Shown: positions 7,092 to 16,617, counted from the first letter of the stretch. The stretch: 64,000 nucleotides of DNA from JAWCQZ01 sp038869515 [NCBI: Halobacteria archaeon] (GCA_038869515.1 JAWCQZ010000007.1:24479-88478), one strand, 5' to 3'. Numbers and translations are program-made. The notes: a model not told the origin generated them from the sequence alone.

Positions 7092-8988
7092 GGCCGGACC
7101 TCCGAGAGGAGGGACGGGGCGCAACGAAAGTTGCGCCAGCGGGCACGAACTGGCCGAGGCCGAAGTGGCAGCCGTAGCCGAGGGCGATAGGACCGGGGAC
7201 GGGGTGGGGGAACTCGATGCGCCATGCGCCGCCTATTTGGCCGTGGTCCGGTCGTCCCCTCATTGCCTCCTTAACCCGCCGATGCCGGAGAAACGATATG
7301 CATCGCACTTCCTTGTCTCGCAGAGGTATGTGGGCGCACTGTTGAACCAAGCCATTGCCGAGGGTGGAGGGCGCCTGTAGGGGTTGTACGGAGATATTCC
7401 ACCCTGGCTGGGCTCGCTCGGAGAATCGCATTTCGAGTTCACGCAGGAGTTGGTTTGAAGGTAGGTCCCGTTCGGAGAGCCTTATTTTGCCGCTGTTGCT
7501 GCGCCGGTAGGCGTGGCGCGGCGGGACATAGGGGGTGCGACTGACAAAGATTGTTGACTCTCTAAACAACGGGAGGTCCCGGCAGGACTCCTGAGACGCC
7601 AAGCGAGTCAGGGTCACCAATAGGTCCGGTCGCCCTCCGCGTTGCTTCAGTCGTATAAGAGAGCGAAGCGCCAGCACCTCTTGAGGTGTGAAGCCATTAG
7701 GGCACCACACAGTGACGTGGTCGATGAAGCCATCTGCGTCTCCGTCCTCCGGAAGGAAAAAGGCGTGCTTGTGCCCCTTCAGCCACTCACCATTTCGGTC
7801 TTTGCCTGACAGGTTTGGCGTTGTTGCGCCCCCATTCGCACGTCCGTAGAGGGCCATCAGTGCCCTCCGGAAATGCTCACCGACGAGCAACGCGTCGGTG
7901 AGCAAGGGGAGCACGGGGCGATGGACCGTCGCCGTGCTCAGGACATAGCGGGCCACATGAACTGCTTCGGCTCGGCCTGCGGTCTGCTGGCGGCGAATTG
8001 CTGGTATGACGAAAGCTCCACGGGGAACACCATAGCTGACCCAGCGGCTCCCCAGTGGCCGGTCGAGACCGTCTTTCATGTCCTGGCCGCTCTCGCGGAG
8101 GAGGGCGCGCAGAAGGAGTTTTCCTGTGGTTTCTGTAGTGAGGAGTTTGTCGTGGTCTTTCTTCAACTCGCCGAACAGTCGCAAGACCTCTCCCTTTAGG
8201 CCATCAAGAGGCTGGACCGGAGCCAATCGCCGCTCAATGGTGTAGTCCCGATGCTCGCGCGGAGCGTCTGCAACCCCAAGATGCGGGAAGCTTCTGGACC
8301 ACTCCCCTGACGCGGGGCCCGAGGAGTCCTCCAGAGGGATGCATCGCCAATGAGATTTGCCCTCGACAATTTCCGCCGGGAGGCTCTCGTCAAACTCGGC
8401 CAAACACCACGATTCAGCCCTGCCGAAGTAGGTCAGGCGAGCCAGAAGGAGCCGCAGGTCGTCTGCTTCCTGTGTCGTGAGCGGCCTCGGCGTCGCGGGC
8501 CAGTGGAACACTAGGGGTTGGTCTCTGTCCACGACGGAGAAGGTGTCAAGTACGGGGGAGCCCGTGAGCCTGACAGAACCGCCCTCGTGGATGGGAAAAT
8601 ATTGCCGGGTGTGGCCGAAAGTCGTGCGGGGAATCCAGATCTCGGGCGGAGAACTCAGCGCCTCCAGAAGCGAGGTCAGCCGCGACACCGGCAGAACATC
8701 ATCGGGTTCGCCCGAACCGGCTTTGAACCACTCATCCGGCAGTGGTTCGTATCCTCCCGGGGGCCACACCGAATTTGGATTTTTCTTGGAAGCTCGGGGC
8801 TTCCTGCCTGGGTCTGCACGATAGTCCCACGGGGGGAGAGTCGTGAGTCCTTGCCCGGCCACCGCCACCTGGGCCCGCAGCAGTCGCCAGGGCGAGGGGG
8901 GCCACTCGGCCCGCCCCTCGTTAGGGTGGGTCCCCCAAGGGTGGAGGTGGGCGCGGCCGGTGAGGAAGCGGATGGCAATGGTCGCCAT
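7072..8988 (-). CDS. csb2: Type I-G effector protein Csb2 (GSU0054 family, Cas5-Cas6-like)
   Basis: The 638-residue protein starts MATIAIRFLTGRAHLHPWG and continues NEGRAEWPPSPWRLLRA, the signature N terminus of Csb2, the subtype I-G protein that combines Cas5- and Cas6-like roles (crRNA maturation and 5'-handle binding). Near the C terminus GYGCHFGLGQFVPAG is a Gly-rich loop of the Cas6 type. It follows csb1 after 6 bases. GC content is clearly lower than in cas4-cas1 and most of the window, suggesting separate acquisition. The last six codons lie within the duplicated junction. Confidence 0.9.
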   Translation of the reverse strand: MATIAIRFLTGRAHLHPWGTHPNEGRAEWPPSPWRLLRAQVAVAGQGLTTLPPWDYRADPGRKPRASKKNPNSVWPPGGYEPLPDEWFKAGSGEPDDVLPVSRLTSLLEALSSPPEIWIPRTTFGHTRQYFPIHEGGSVRLTGSPVLDTFSVVDRDQPLVFHWPATPRPLTTQEADDLRLLLARLTYFGRAESWCLAEFDESLPAEIVEGKSHWRCIPLEDSSGPASGEWSRSFPHLGVADAPREHRDYTIERRLAPVQPLDGLKGEVLRLFGELKKDHDKLLTTETTGKLLLRALLRESGQDMKDGLDRPLGSRWVSYGVPRGAFVIPAIRRQQTAGRAEAVHVARYVLSTATVHRPVLPLLTDALLVGEHFRRALMALYGRANGGATTPNLSGKDRNGEWLKGHKHAFFLPEDGDADGFIDHVTVWCPNGFTPQEVLALRSLIRLKQRGGRPDLLVTLTRLASQESCRDLPLFRESTIFVSRTPYVPPRHAYRRSNSGKIRLSERDLPSNQLLRELEMRFSERAQPGWNISVQPLQAPSTLGNGLVQQCAHIPLRDKEVRCISFLRHRRVKEAMRGRPDHGQIGGAWRIEFPHPVPGPIALGYGCHFGLGQFVPAGATFVAPRPSSRRSGPETHNT

Positions 8989-8994
8989 TGGAGG

Positions 8995-10392
8995 TTACAT
9001 TGACTCTTCCGCTTCTTTCCCTTCCTGCGATTCTTCTTCTGCCGGTTTTATACCAGCGACTTTCTTTTGGTAATTATCCCGATACGCCTTCACCGCTTTT
9101 TCGATCACCTGCAGCGCCTTCTCCTTCGCACTATGCGTCTTGAGAAGCCTTTCCTCATCTTCTTTTGTGAATTCTCCGGAAATGATCACTCGTTTGACTT
9201 TACTCTTGTCCCTTTTGCTCTTCTGCTCCTCTTGGATTTTCACCTTTCCTCCAAAGCCGGATAGATCGAAGTCATTCTCGGGGACATCGCCGAGGTCTGC
9301 TTTGCCTTCAATCTTCGGGACCCATTTTACCTGAATCACTCCATCATCCTTTTTCAGGATCGATATGCGAGGCTTTACCGCCTCCAACTTGGGCAGTCGC
9401 CTCGATTCTGGCTTTTCGCCCGCCTGCAGGAGTTTTGCGACAGGTTTACCGATGACCTCGAACTTGCACCGCGTTCGCAGGTCTCCGACAGCATCCCTGC
9501 CACTGGAAAGGACTTTCCAGATTTTGTAAATAGCCCAGGCGAGGAGCGCTTCCAGTTTCTCGTGAGGCAAACCGTAGGAGCGGAGTCTCTCCACGTCGAG
9601 TTGGAAAAACGCGCGAATATCGGGAGAGGTGAAGTCTTGCATAGGGCCGATGACTGAACCATATCCCGTCTCCGCGGTCTGCCCCGCTTCGCGTTCGGTA
9701 CGGTCGGAAACAGGGTCGCGTTTCTGGAAGCCGTAGTTGGCTGGCTGGGGGCTCCGGGCCTCGATGTAGCCCGTGAGGGCCCGGGTCAGCCGCACTTTGC
9801 CGCCAGAGAACTCTTTGTCACTGAACCAGACTCCATGGAGCAAACAGCCAGGGTCCACTTCCAAGAGGGTCTTTGCCACGTCTCTCCATGGGACCAGTCG
9901 GCTCGTTTTTAACCCGAATTTCTCCCGCAGATGCTCGGGTAAAGGTTTGGTGAGGTTCTTGCCTTGCTGCGTATCCCAGATGTAAGGCGAGGCCAAGCGA
10001 TGTGCCTCCAGAGGAGACGCAGTGAGCTTCTCGCCGTTCATGTCCACGGCGAGCACATAGGGGATTCCTTTGCAGTCTCCGTTATAGTCTCCCACCCGGC
10101 CACCGTCCTCCGCCCCATCGTCCCAGCAGGCGCGTTCCATCCGATTGGCCATGGACTGGGCGGACTCCACGAGAAGGACGTCCTCATAGACTGGGTTTCC
10201 AATCGAGTCGGTCTCGACTTCGCCGTTCGGCTTGCGCCTGGGCGCCCTGTAAAGAGCTGCTCCCTGGTCGGGGAAGCCAGTAGGCTGGAACCTCTCACCC
10301 TGAACTGGCCTGAGCTGTGCCTCCACAAGTAGGCGGGAAGCTCCTTTGAGCTCATCGAGTTTGAGTTCGGGGGGTTCAGCGGGCTCGGTCAT
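8995..10392 (-). CDS. csb1: Type I-G effector protein Csb1 (GSU0053 family, Cas7-like)
   Basis: The 465-residue protein has LKGASRLLVEAQLRPVQGER near its N terminus and LLVESAQSMANRME, both typical of Csb1, the Cas7 backbone subunit of subtype I-G that polymerises along the crRNA spacer. The last 80 or so residues are a charged, Lys/Glu-rich tail (from about QEEQKSKRDKSKVKRV) that looks like an extension beyond the core. Its ATG overlaps the stop of csx17 (ATGA), and csb2 follows after 6 bases, so these are co-translated parts of one complex. Confidence 0.92.
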   Translation of the reverse strand: MTEPAEPPELKLDELKGASRLLVEAQLRPVQGERFQPTGFPDQGAALYRAPRRKPNGEVETDSIGNPVYEDVLLVESAQSMANRMERACWDDGAEDGGRVGDYNGDCKGIPYVLAVDMNGEKLTASPLEAHRLASPYIWDTQQGKNLTKPLPEHLREKFGLKTSRLVPWRDVAKTLLEVDPGCLLHGVWFSDKEFSGGKVRLTRALTGYIEARSPQPANYGFQKRDPVSDRTEREAGQTAETGYGSVIGPMQDFTSPDIRAFFQLDVERLRSYGLPHEKLEALLAWAIYKIWKVLSSGRDAVGDLRTRCKFEVIGKPVAKLLQAGEKPESRRLPKLEAVKPRISILKKDDGVIQVKWVPKIEGKADLGDVPENDFDLSGFGGKVKIQEEQKSKRDKSKVKRVIISGEFTKEDEERLLKTHSAKEKALQVIEKAVKAYRDNYQKKVAGIKPAEEESQEGKEAEESM

Positions 10393-12713
10393 TGGCTTCC
10401 TCCGCCTGTAAAACTGGGTCTGGGTCTTATAACCATTGCGGATAGGATACCAGGGCTATGAATCGGAAACAGCAGCATCGCAGCGAGCCTACGGCACTCC
10501 TCGCCAGTCATGGCCATCTCACCGGACCGCAGGGCCCCCTCGGGCACGATGGCCGGGTATCCCGTGGCCCGCAGTTTGCGGGCGGCTACGGCCAAGGCCT
10601 CCGGAAGACGATAGGCCAGGAGCAACGAAAGAATTTCAGGAGCCCGGGGTGGATAGGGTTCCTCCCCTGTCGGCTTTACGGTCCGACCCTCCACGGGCCG
10701 GGGCGGGAGCCGCCCGCCAAGGAAACAGAGTTTCAGCAGGCTGTAGGCCCGGGGAAGAGCGGCTGCAGCCTCGACCTCCGGCCTGAGATGAGCGGAAATG
10801 GCGTTCCATCGAGTGTGTACCCGCCCTGTTTCATCTGTCCAGAAGGCGGTAGGAGATAGGTCGGGCGTGGTCCCGTCAGCTGCGCTCCCGCCCTCTGTCC
10901 AGTCGAGGAGGGCCAAAGCGTGGATGAGGCTCTCCATCCGCGCTTCATCGATCTCGCCGCGCCAGAATCTGAGGAGGTCCCGGAAGGAGGCGGGTTTGAT
11001 CCCGGAAAGAGGCAAACCCTCTTCTTCCGAGCGGCTGGCATCGATCAGACGCCGTCTCAGAACAGCAGCGAGGTCTCGTGAAAGGTCACTACCGGACCAG
11101 ACCGCGGACGGGGAGCGGCCGTTTTTGGTCCAATTCCAGCGCGTCCCTTCTCGAACCACTGGAAGAAGGTAGGGCCTTGCAGAGTCAACATTGGGGCCTT
11201 CGCCTCGCCAGCGTCCCTCTTCCGGCCAGTCCCACGGGGTGAGGGATGCGATGGCGGCGGCGAGGTGAAACTCAACGGATTGGTCATCCAGGCCGGGATA
11301 GCCGCCCGATGCCAAACGCCACGATTCTTTCAAGGGAGATTGGGGCCGTATTCTGCCATGAAGTCTAGGCAGAGTGGCGAGTTCCGCTTCACAAAGGTGA
11401 ATCGAATTGAGGACTCGATATAGATGATCCGTTGAGAGATCTCGCGGAGATTGTGTGTCTGCCCGCAGTGCTGAAAAGATGGCATCTTCAACTTGGATTG
11501 CGGCACGTGCCAATCGTGGTGATTCCCCCTTCACGAAGCGCAGACGCCTGCGAAACTCCTTGACGTCCGTGAGAAGATGCGGTAGACGGCTGGGATGCGG
11601 AGGTACCGTATAATCACCCAGGAACGATGCGATATAGTAGCCTTTACCTCGTCGCTCGTAGAGTCCAGTCCTGCGAAACGATTTTATGCCACGATCGACT
11701 CCGAGAACTGCAACGGCTTCAATGGCTTCGGTGGAATCAATAGCCGGTTGGGCATCACTCCGCTGGACTCGGCCTTCCGCAATCATGGCACGGAGTTCCA
11801 CAAATAAAATAGGGGACTCCCAAGCGGGCATCCAGAACTCTGCTCTACATTTTGACTCGTCTCCAGGGCTCAGCGTACCGCTTCCTACCGCGAGACCATC
11901 GAGCATGAACGGGAATGCGGCCTTCCTCTTCCCAGTCGTAGACAGCCGCTTGGTTGCTGCGCCCGCGAAAACAAGGCACCCCTCCATCATGAGAATAAAG
12001 TCCCATGGATTTGTAAGAGCCTGTCCCGTGAAAGATTGACCATGATTGGGCGCTTCGGTTGCGATGGGAAAATGCTGACCAGCGGTTGTTCCGATTCCGC
12101 CCATCGCTGCTTCGTCAAATAGAGCGTTCCATAGCCATGATTCCATCTTTTTATTTTTCTTTCCCCCAAAACCCATTGCCAATTCTACCATTTCCCAGAA
12201 ATTATTCGTTAGATTCGCACTTCCCTCGACGCCGCCTATTCCTAAAAGGAAGCCGAAGGTAGGCTCTTCCTCAATTACAATCGCAGCATCCAACCAACGC
12301 AAGGCCGAATGCGACCACCGTCGCCTTCCATCTTCGACCAATGCGGCATCAATCCCTTTTGTTTTCCGGGAGACGTTGCCTATTTGTTTTACTGTTTCTT
12401 GTGCCGATTTGAAACGCAGGTCGTGAGATTTTGACAGCCGCTGAAGGCGTTGGAACGCGTCTTTGTTCCCTTTTGAATCAAAAGCAGATCTGCCCGCCCA
12501 AGGCGCGAAGATGGGCGTTGGAGCATACTTGTTGAGAAGGAACTGGACAAGGGCCGCCCCATCCAATGATGAGATTAGATTGAAAACTCCGTTTCTCCAT
12601 AGCCCTCTTGCCCTACTGTCTTTTTGCTCTGCTACCAGTCGAAAGACCCCCAGCGCCTTCAGGTAGTTTCCCAGCGGCTCCGGCGTGCACCCGCGAAGGG
12701 CGATTGAATTCAT
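10389..12713 (-). CDS. csx17: Type I-G Csx17, Cas8-like large subunit
   Basis: I place the start at ATG 12713, giving 774 residues beginning MNSIALRGCTPEPLGNYLKA, the characteristic N terminus of Csx17, the Cas8-type subunit of subtype I-G expected to recognise the PAM and help recruit Cas3. Longer open frame upstream is excluded because cas3 occupies that DNA and the ATG overlaps the cas3 stop by ATGA. Base composition is unusual: around 12121-12180 only 25 of 60 bases are G or C, against about two thirds in flanking host genes, which suggests horizontal transfer. Confidence 0.9.
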   Translation of the reverse strand: MNSIALRGCTPEPLGNYLKALGVFRLVAEQKDSRARGLWRNGVFNLISSLDGAALVQFLLNKYAPTPIFAPWAGRSAFDSKGNKDAFQRLQRLSKSHDLRFKSAQETVKQIGNVSRKTKGIDAALVEDGRRRWSHSALRWLDAAIVIEEEPTFGFLLGIGGVEGSANLTNNFWEMVELAMGFGGKKNKKMESWLWNALFDEAAMGGIGTTAGQHFPIATEAPNHGQSFTGQALTNPWDFILMMEGCLVFAGAATKRLSTTGKRKAAFPFMLDGLAVGSGTLSPGDESKCRAEFWMPAWESPILFVELRAMIAEGRVQRSDAQPAIDSTEAIEAVAVLGVDRGIKSFRRTGLYERRGKGYYIASFLGDYTVPPHPSRLPHLLTDVKEFRRRLRFVKGESPRLARAAIQVEDAIFSALRADTQSPRDLSTDHLYRVLNSIHLCEAELATLPRLHGRIRPQSPLKESWRLASGGYPGLDDQSVEFHLAAAIASLTPWDWPEEGRWRGEGPNVDSARPYLLPVVREGTRWNWTKNGRSPSAVWSGSDLSRDLAAVLRRRLIDASRSEEEGLPLSGIKPASFRDLLRFWRGEIDEARMESLIHALALLDWTEGGSAADGTTPDLSPTAFWTDETGRVHTRWNAISAHLRPEVEAAAALPRAYSLLKLCFLGGRLPPRPVEGRTVKPTGEEPYPPRAPEILSLLLAYRLPEALAVAARKLRATGYPAIVPEGALRSGEMAMTGEECRRLAAMLLFPIHSPGILSAMVIRPRPSFTGGGSQ

Positions 12714-15487
12714 TCTCCGCTCGCCCTCCAGTCCGCGACCCGGACCAGTGCCTCCAGGTATGCCAGACGGAACGGCCCCAGGTTGTCCCGGAGGGTGAGC
12801 GCGCGCTCCTGCCATGAGGGGCCGTAGCGCGGCGAGAGGCCCGCTTCCATGGGGTCGAGATGGAGGTCTATCTCGTGCGCGTCCACCGTCGGCCCATTGG
12901 GTCCCCACGCATGGACTTTGTCTCCGTCACGCACCCCCCGGGCTTGGCGTTTGTCAAGGGGGCACGGGTCCCGCGCATCCGGGTCGAGGTCCTTCGGCGA
13001 GGCCCGGAGGGAGAGGCGGACCTTGCCGTGGTGTGCGGCAAGGAGATAGAGGAGCAGATTGAGATCGCGCTCGCCCAGCCGCGCTATCTCTACAGCGATG
13101 CTGTTCGTTGCGATGCTGTTCGTTGGTGCCTCTCTTCCCTCGGGCGGAAAGTCCGCTTTCATACCCGCCGCTTCAAGAAGTGGCCTGTAAGGCTCTACCA
13201 GAGCCGGGTGATCAGGTTTTGCCTGCCGAACCGTTTCGAGCAGGGCAAGGGCGCTGGCCAATTCGTGGCGAAAGCCGGGACGTTTGGCTCGTCTCCAGTG
13301 GAACCATGCCTCTCTCGGGGCTTTGGCGAGAAGGATGTTTTCTTTCCCATATTCATTTTTCTTGATTCTGGATTGAAAAGGTTCAGCAGCCTTCCCCCAG
13401 TCGTGCAAGTGAGCGGCGTGGCTTACAACTTCGCCGAACCCATCGAGGCCGGGCAGATTCTTCATCAACTCCCTGACTTTTTCTTCGACCTCTTTTCCAT
13501 GTTCTGCGATGTCCTTCCAGTCCGCTTCAGAAGTGGGGTTTCTGTGGTCCGCGTCTTCGATTGGCTTTTTGGTGGTGAGATTTGACCCAATCCAAGAAGG
13601 TTGCTCATCTGGCTTGCCAGTCCAGCCGATCCTCTCGTCGTAGCCTCCGCAGGCTTTCTGCAGGAGGAAAACCCGGCCAGGATAGACTCTCTCCCCGTCA
13701 CCGGGAAACAACTGCACCCATTCGCCTTCGAGGTAGTCCCATCGCCAAGCACGATGTTTCCTGAGCAGCTCCTTCATCGCACCTTGGAATCTGTAAAACG
13801 GAACCGGGCATAGTTCCTCGCGGGTCTCCTGCACCTGGGGTTCTGCATTCGGGTCCTCGACATCGCGCCAAAAGACCAGAACATCAAGCTCTCGGCCGTC
13901 GCGAATGAAGCGGCCCACGTCGATGTCTGCGCCCGTCAGGTCCGGTGTCGTGTCAAACAGTTCGAAGATGTCCTTGTCGCGCGGGACGAACCGGGGATTG
14001 AAGGGAAAGAGGCCTCCCCGCTTCTCATTGGGGAGTCCACTTGTATGTTGGTCGAGGGATTTTGGTGAGACGTCGGTCAAGCTTTGGAGTTGCTCGCGCG
14101 CCTCTTTGAGTTCGTTGGCTTCGTAGGGCCTCTCTTCGTGTTCCTTGCCATCGTCCGGAACATCGAGCCAGTAGATTTCAGCGCCCCCATTAGGATCATA
14201 CTCACCGTAGCGATTGGCCCGCCCGAAGCGCTGGACGAGAGAGGGCCACGGTGCGAGTTCGGTCACGAGGACTTTTGCCGAGATGTCCACCCCTGCCTCC
14301 ACTACTTGGGTGGACACGATGATGCGACCTTGCGAAGGAAGGCTCTTCGCCTCGCACGCCTCTCGTTTCAGGAAACCGGACCACCCCTTGCGCTCGTGGG
14401 GGCGGAAGCGCGAGTGTAGCAGCTTCACCTCTGCTTTCGTCTTTTCCTTTAGGGCCTCGAAGGTTTTGACCGCCCTGTCAACGGTGTTCAGGACTACGAG
14501 GGTGAGTTGGCGTTGGTCATTGTGCACTTGCGCAACAAACTCCGCAACGGAATTCTCGTATCCATCCTCGCCCGCTCGAGGCAGGTCAACCGGTTTCTTG
14601 GCACCTTGAGATTGTTTTTGTGCCTTGGCAAGTTTCTTCGCGGCGTTGTAACACTCAAGTTCTTTCCTCTCCTTTGGAGAGAGTTCCACCTTGTCTTTGA
14701 CGAGAGATGGCACACGTCCCTCGAAGTCTACGCTCTTGAGCCAGTCCGGCTGGAGAGTGGCGCTCATCCACCACGTGTGTGTTCTTCCGAAGACTGGCCA
14801 CTCCGCTTTCTTATCATCTGCGCCTGCGGATAGGTTGAGACTCTCGCGCCATGCCTGCAATTGCGTGCTGGTGGAGAGCCCCGAGCCCATCAACTGCACT
14901 TCGTCCATCACCCACAAGCAATCGTTGTTCAGCAGCCCGAAGTCCATGGGCCATCGGGAGCGGCTCATCGCATACCCCCGGTTCAGCGCCCTCGACAGCA
15001 GCATGTCCTGGGTCCCGATGAGAATCATGTTGCGCTCCGGGTAGCGGTCCCAGTCGTCGTCGGTTTCTCCGCCCATGAGTATGACGACGGGAATCTTCTT
15101 ATCGTCTTTGAAGTCAGGTTCGTAGGACTTGACACGCTCCTTCCCCCTGTCGCCGTTCGTTTCCACTTTTCCGGCAAGGAGGTCACGTCGATGAAGCATA
15201 AGAACGGCTCGGTCCCGAGTCTGCTCTACCAGCACCCTCATCGGCAGGCAATACACCAGCCTCCTCGGCCACCCCGGGTCGTTCCGGTGAACCCGGTTCC
15301 ACACCCACGCCATGACGACCGCCTCCGTCTTCCCCGCCCCCGTGGGCACATGGATGAGCCTCGACCCGCATCCGACCCCCTCCACAGTTTTCCCGTCTTC
15401 GGTCCCGGTGGCGAGCCGGCACTGGTATGGGTAGGGCCCGGCCGGGATGCCGGCCGCCTCCTCAAAGAATTCCCTGAACGTCGTCAT
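12710..15487 (-). CDS. cas3: CRISPR helicase-nuclease Cas3, helicase then HD (type I-G order)
   Basis: The 925-residue protein carries helicase motifs first: Walker A PTGAGKT (48-54), DEVQ (195-198), MSATL (241-245) and motif VI QRFGRANRYG (419-428). A C-terminal HD nuclease domain has HLHDWGK (693-699), H741 and HH (819-820). Helicase-before-HD is the order in type I-G. Cas3 unwinds and degrades DNA bound by the Csb1/Csb2/Csx17 complex. It is the first gene of the operon; minus-strand GGCTTATTTTCC near 15580 is a candidate TATA, and an AT-rich hairpin (15500-15525) lies in the 5' region. A 15-bp tandem duplication encodes TNSIATNSIA at about 789-798. Confidence 0.95.
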   Translation of the reverse strand: MTTFREFFEEAAGIPAGPYPYQCRLATGTEDGKTVEGVGCGSRLIHVPTGAGKTEAVVMAWVWNRVHRNDPGWPRRLVYCLPMRVLVEQTRDRAVLMLHRRDLLAGKVETNGDRGKERVKSYEPDFKDDKKIPVVILMGGETDDDWDRYPERNMILIGTQDMLLSRALNRGYAMSRSRWPMDFGLLNNDCLWVMDEVQLMGSGLSTSTQLQAWRESLNLSAGADDKKAEWPVFGRTHTWWMSATLQPDWLKSVDFEGRVPSLVKDKVELSPKERKELECYNAAKKLAKAQKQSQGAKKPVDLPRAGEDGYENSVAEFVAQVHNDQRQLTLVVLNTVDRAVKTFEALKEKTKAEVKLLHSRFRPHERKGWSGFLKREACEAKSLPSQGRIIVSTQVVEAGVDISAKVLVTELAPWPSLVQRFGRANRYGEYDPNGGAEIYWLDVPDDGKEHEERPYEANELKEAREQLQSLTDVSPKSLDQHTSGLPNEKRGGLFPFNPRFVPRDKDIFELFDTTPDLTGADIDVGRFIRDGRELDVLVFWRDVEDPNAEPQVQETREELCPVPFYRFQGAMKELLRKHRAWRWDYLEGEWVQLFPGDGERVYPGRVFLLQKACGGYDERIGWTGKPDEQPSWIGSNLTTKKPIEDADHRNPTSEADWKDIAEHGKEVEEKVRELMKNLPGLDGFGEVVSHAAHLHDWGKAAEPFQSRIKKNEYGKENILLAKAPREAWFHWRRAKRPGFRHELASALALLETVRQAKPDHPALVEPYRPLLEAAGMKADFPPEGREAPTNSIATNSIAVEIARLGERDLNLLLYLLAAHHGKVRLSLRASPKDLDPDARDPCPLDKRQARGVRDGDKVHAWGPNGPTVDAHEIDLHLDPMEAGLSPRYGPSWQERALTLRDNLGPFRLAYLEALVRVADWRASGE

Positions 15488-15499
15488 GCCGCTTCCCTT

Positions 15500-15525
15500 G
15501 AAAAATTTCGCGCCAGCGAAATTTT
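15500..15525. promoter_or_regulatory. AT-rich inverted repeat just upstream of cas3
   Basis: AAAAATTTCGC pairs perfectly with GCGAAATTTTT across a four-base GCCA loop, 13 bases before the cas3 start. It resembles the last hairpin of repeat PR-A (AAGAATTTTCGC/GCGAAAATTCTT) and is the only AT-rich stretch in its surroundings. It could be an operator, an mRNA hairpin in the cas3 leader, or a repeat remnant. Confidence 0.55.
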
Positions 15526-15754
15526 TGCGAACGAATCCCCGGTCATCTCCGGCTACAAAAGGGAGTGGTCAACCGGAAAATAAGCCTTGAGGTTGACGCG
15601 CCTCAACCCCCTTCAAATCCACCCGTCCGCCGGGGCGCCGCCGCGCTCTCGCAGAGGTCGTCCGCGAAGTCCCACTCCCCGCGTTCAAACGGGCAGGAAA
15701 CGGCGAATGGGGGCCGAAGCCGAGAGCGGAGTGCGAATCCCGACCCGAAGCGCC

Positions 15755-16549
15755 CTACCCCGGCGCCGCCCGGGGCCCGGGGTCCCTGGACTGCTCGACT
15801 GCGGAGATTTTCCGGGCGCTCATGAGCTGGTCGCTCAGCCGCTCCAGCGACCTCTCCAATCGCTTCATCTTCGCGATGATTTCGGAGTCCACCTGGGAGA
15901 GCATCCTCACCGACTCCTCCAGGGCCTTGCGCTGGGCCTGCGCCGCCGCCTCCCACTCCTTCCGGAGGTCGGACAGCTCTTCCCCCCGCAGCGACTTGCG
16001 GAACTCCACCATCTCGGCCCGCCGGGGCAGAGTCTCCACCAGCGCGCGGAGGCTCTTCAGCTGGTTCCAGAGGTCGTCGAACGCCTCCCGCGGAATCTCC
16101 GCCTTCATCAGCCGCTCCTCGATGCCCGCCTTCTCCTTCGCCAGCTCTTCGCGGGTCACCGCGATGGCGAGGCTCGCGCCCAGTTTCTTCGCCTCGGCCT
16201 CGAGGTCGCCGACCCGGGCGAAGAACCGCTCCATGCGCCGCATCTTCTCGATGATTTCGGCGTCGATGTCGGAGAGGCGCCGGACATGCTCCCGGGCCGA
16301 CTCCTCCAGCGCCGCGGCCTTCCGGTCGAAGTGCTCCTTCAGGCCCGCCTCGAACGTGCGGAAAAGCGCCTCGCCCTCGTCCCGGCGGAGGACGGACGCG
16401 AGGGCCGCGTCGAGCTCCTTCACCCGCTTCTCCAGGGACTCGGCCCGGCGGGCCAGCGTCTCGAACCTGGACTGGGCGTTGATCTCCTCCTCGACTTCCG
16501 CGAGGCGCCGGATCGCCTCCTCGACGCTCGGCGGGCGCTCCTCGGGCAT
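15755..16549 (-). CDS. Coiled-coil protein with a duplicated segment
   Basis: The 264 residues are almost entirely charged heptad-like helix with no membrane segment or signal peptide. Two related segments occur: HVRRLSDIDAEIIEKMRRME (88-107) and SVRMLSQVDSEIIAKMKRLE (213-232), so the gene holds an internal duplication. No family recognised; cytoplasmic scaffold or chromosome-associated roles are possible but unsupported. It lies 267 bases beyond the cas3 start on the same strand, with nothing in between except an inverted repeat TTGAGG/CCTCAA near 15590. It is probably not part of the cas operon. Confidence 0.7.
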   Translation of the reverse strand: MPEERPPSVEEAIRRLAEVEEEINAQSRFETLARRAESLEKRVKELDAALASVLRRDEGEALFRTFEAGLKEHFDRKAAALEESAREHVRRLSDIDAEIIEKMRRMERFFARVGDLEAEAKKLGASLAIAVTREELAKEKAGIEERLMKAEIPREAFDDLWNQLKSLRALVETLPRRAEMVEFRKSLRGEELSDLRKEWEAAAQAQRKALEESVRMLSQVDSEIIAKMKRLERSLERLSDQLMSARKISAVEQSRDPGPRAAPG

Positions 16550-16617
16550 GGGTTAGTCGTTTCCCGGGCGGGTGAAATACCTTCCCTCCGCCCGGGCCAG
16601 GAACCGGCAGCGGCAGG

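Noticed and set aside
15526-15754. A small gene upstream of cas3 (minus-strand frame reaching 15603)
   Set aside because: Arg/Pro-rich, no start at a promoter distance, and it overlaps the 3' end of the coiled-coil gene in another frame.
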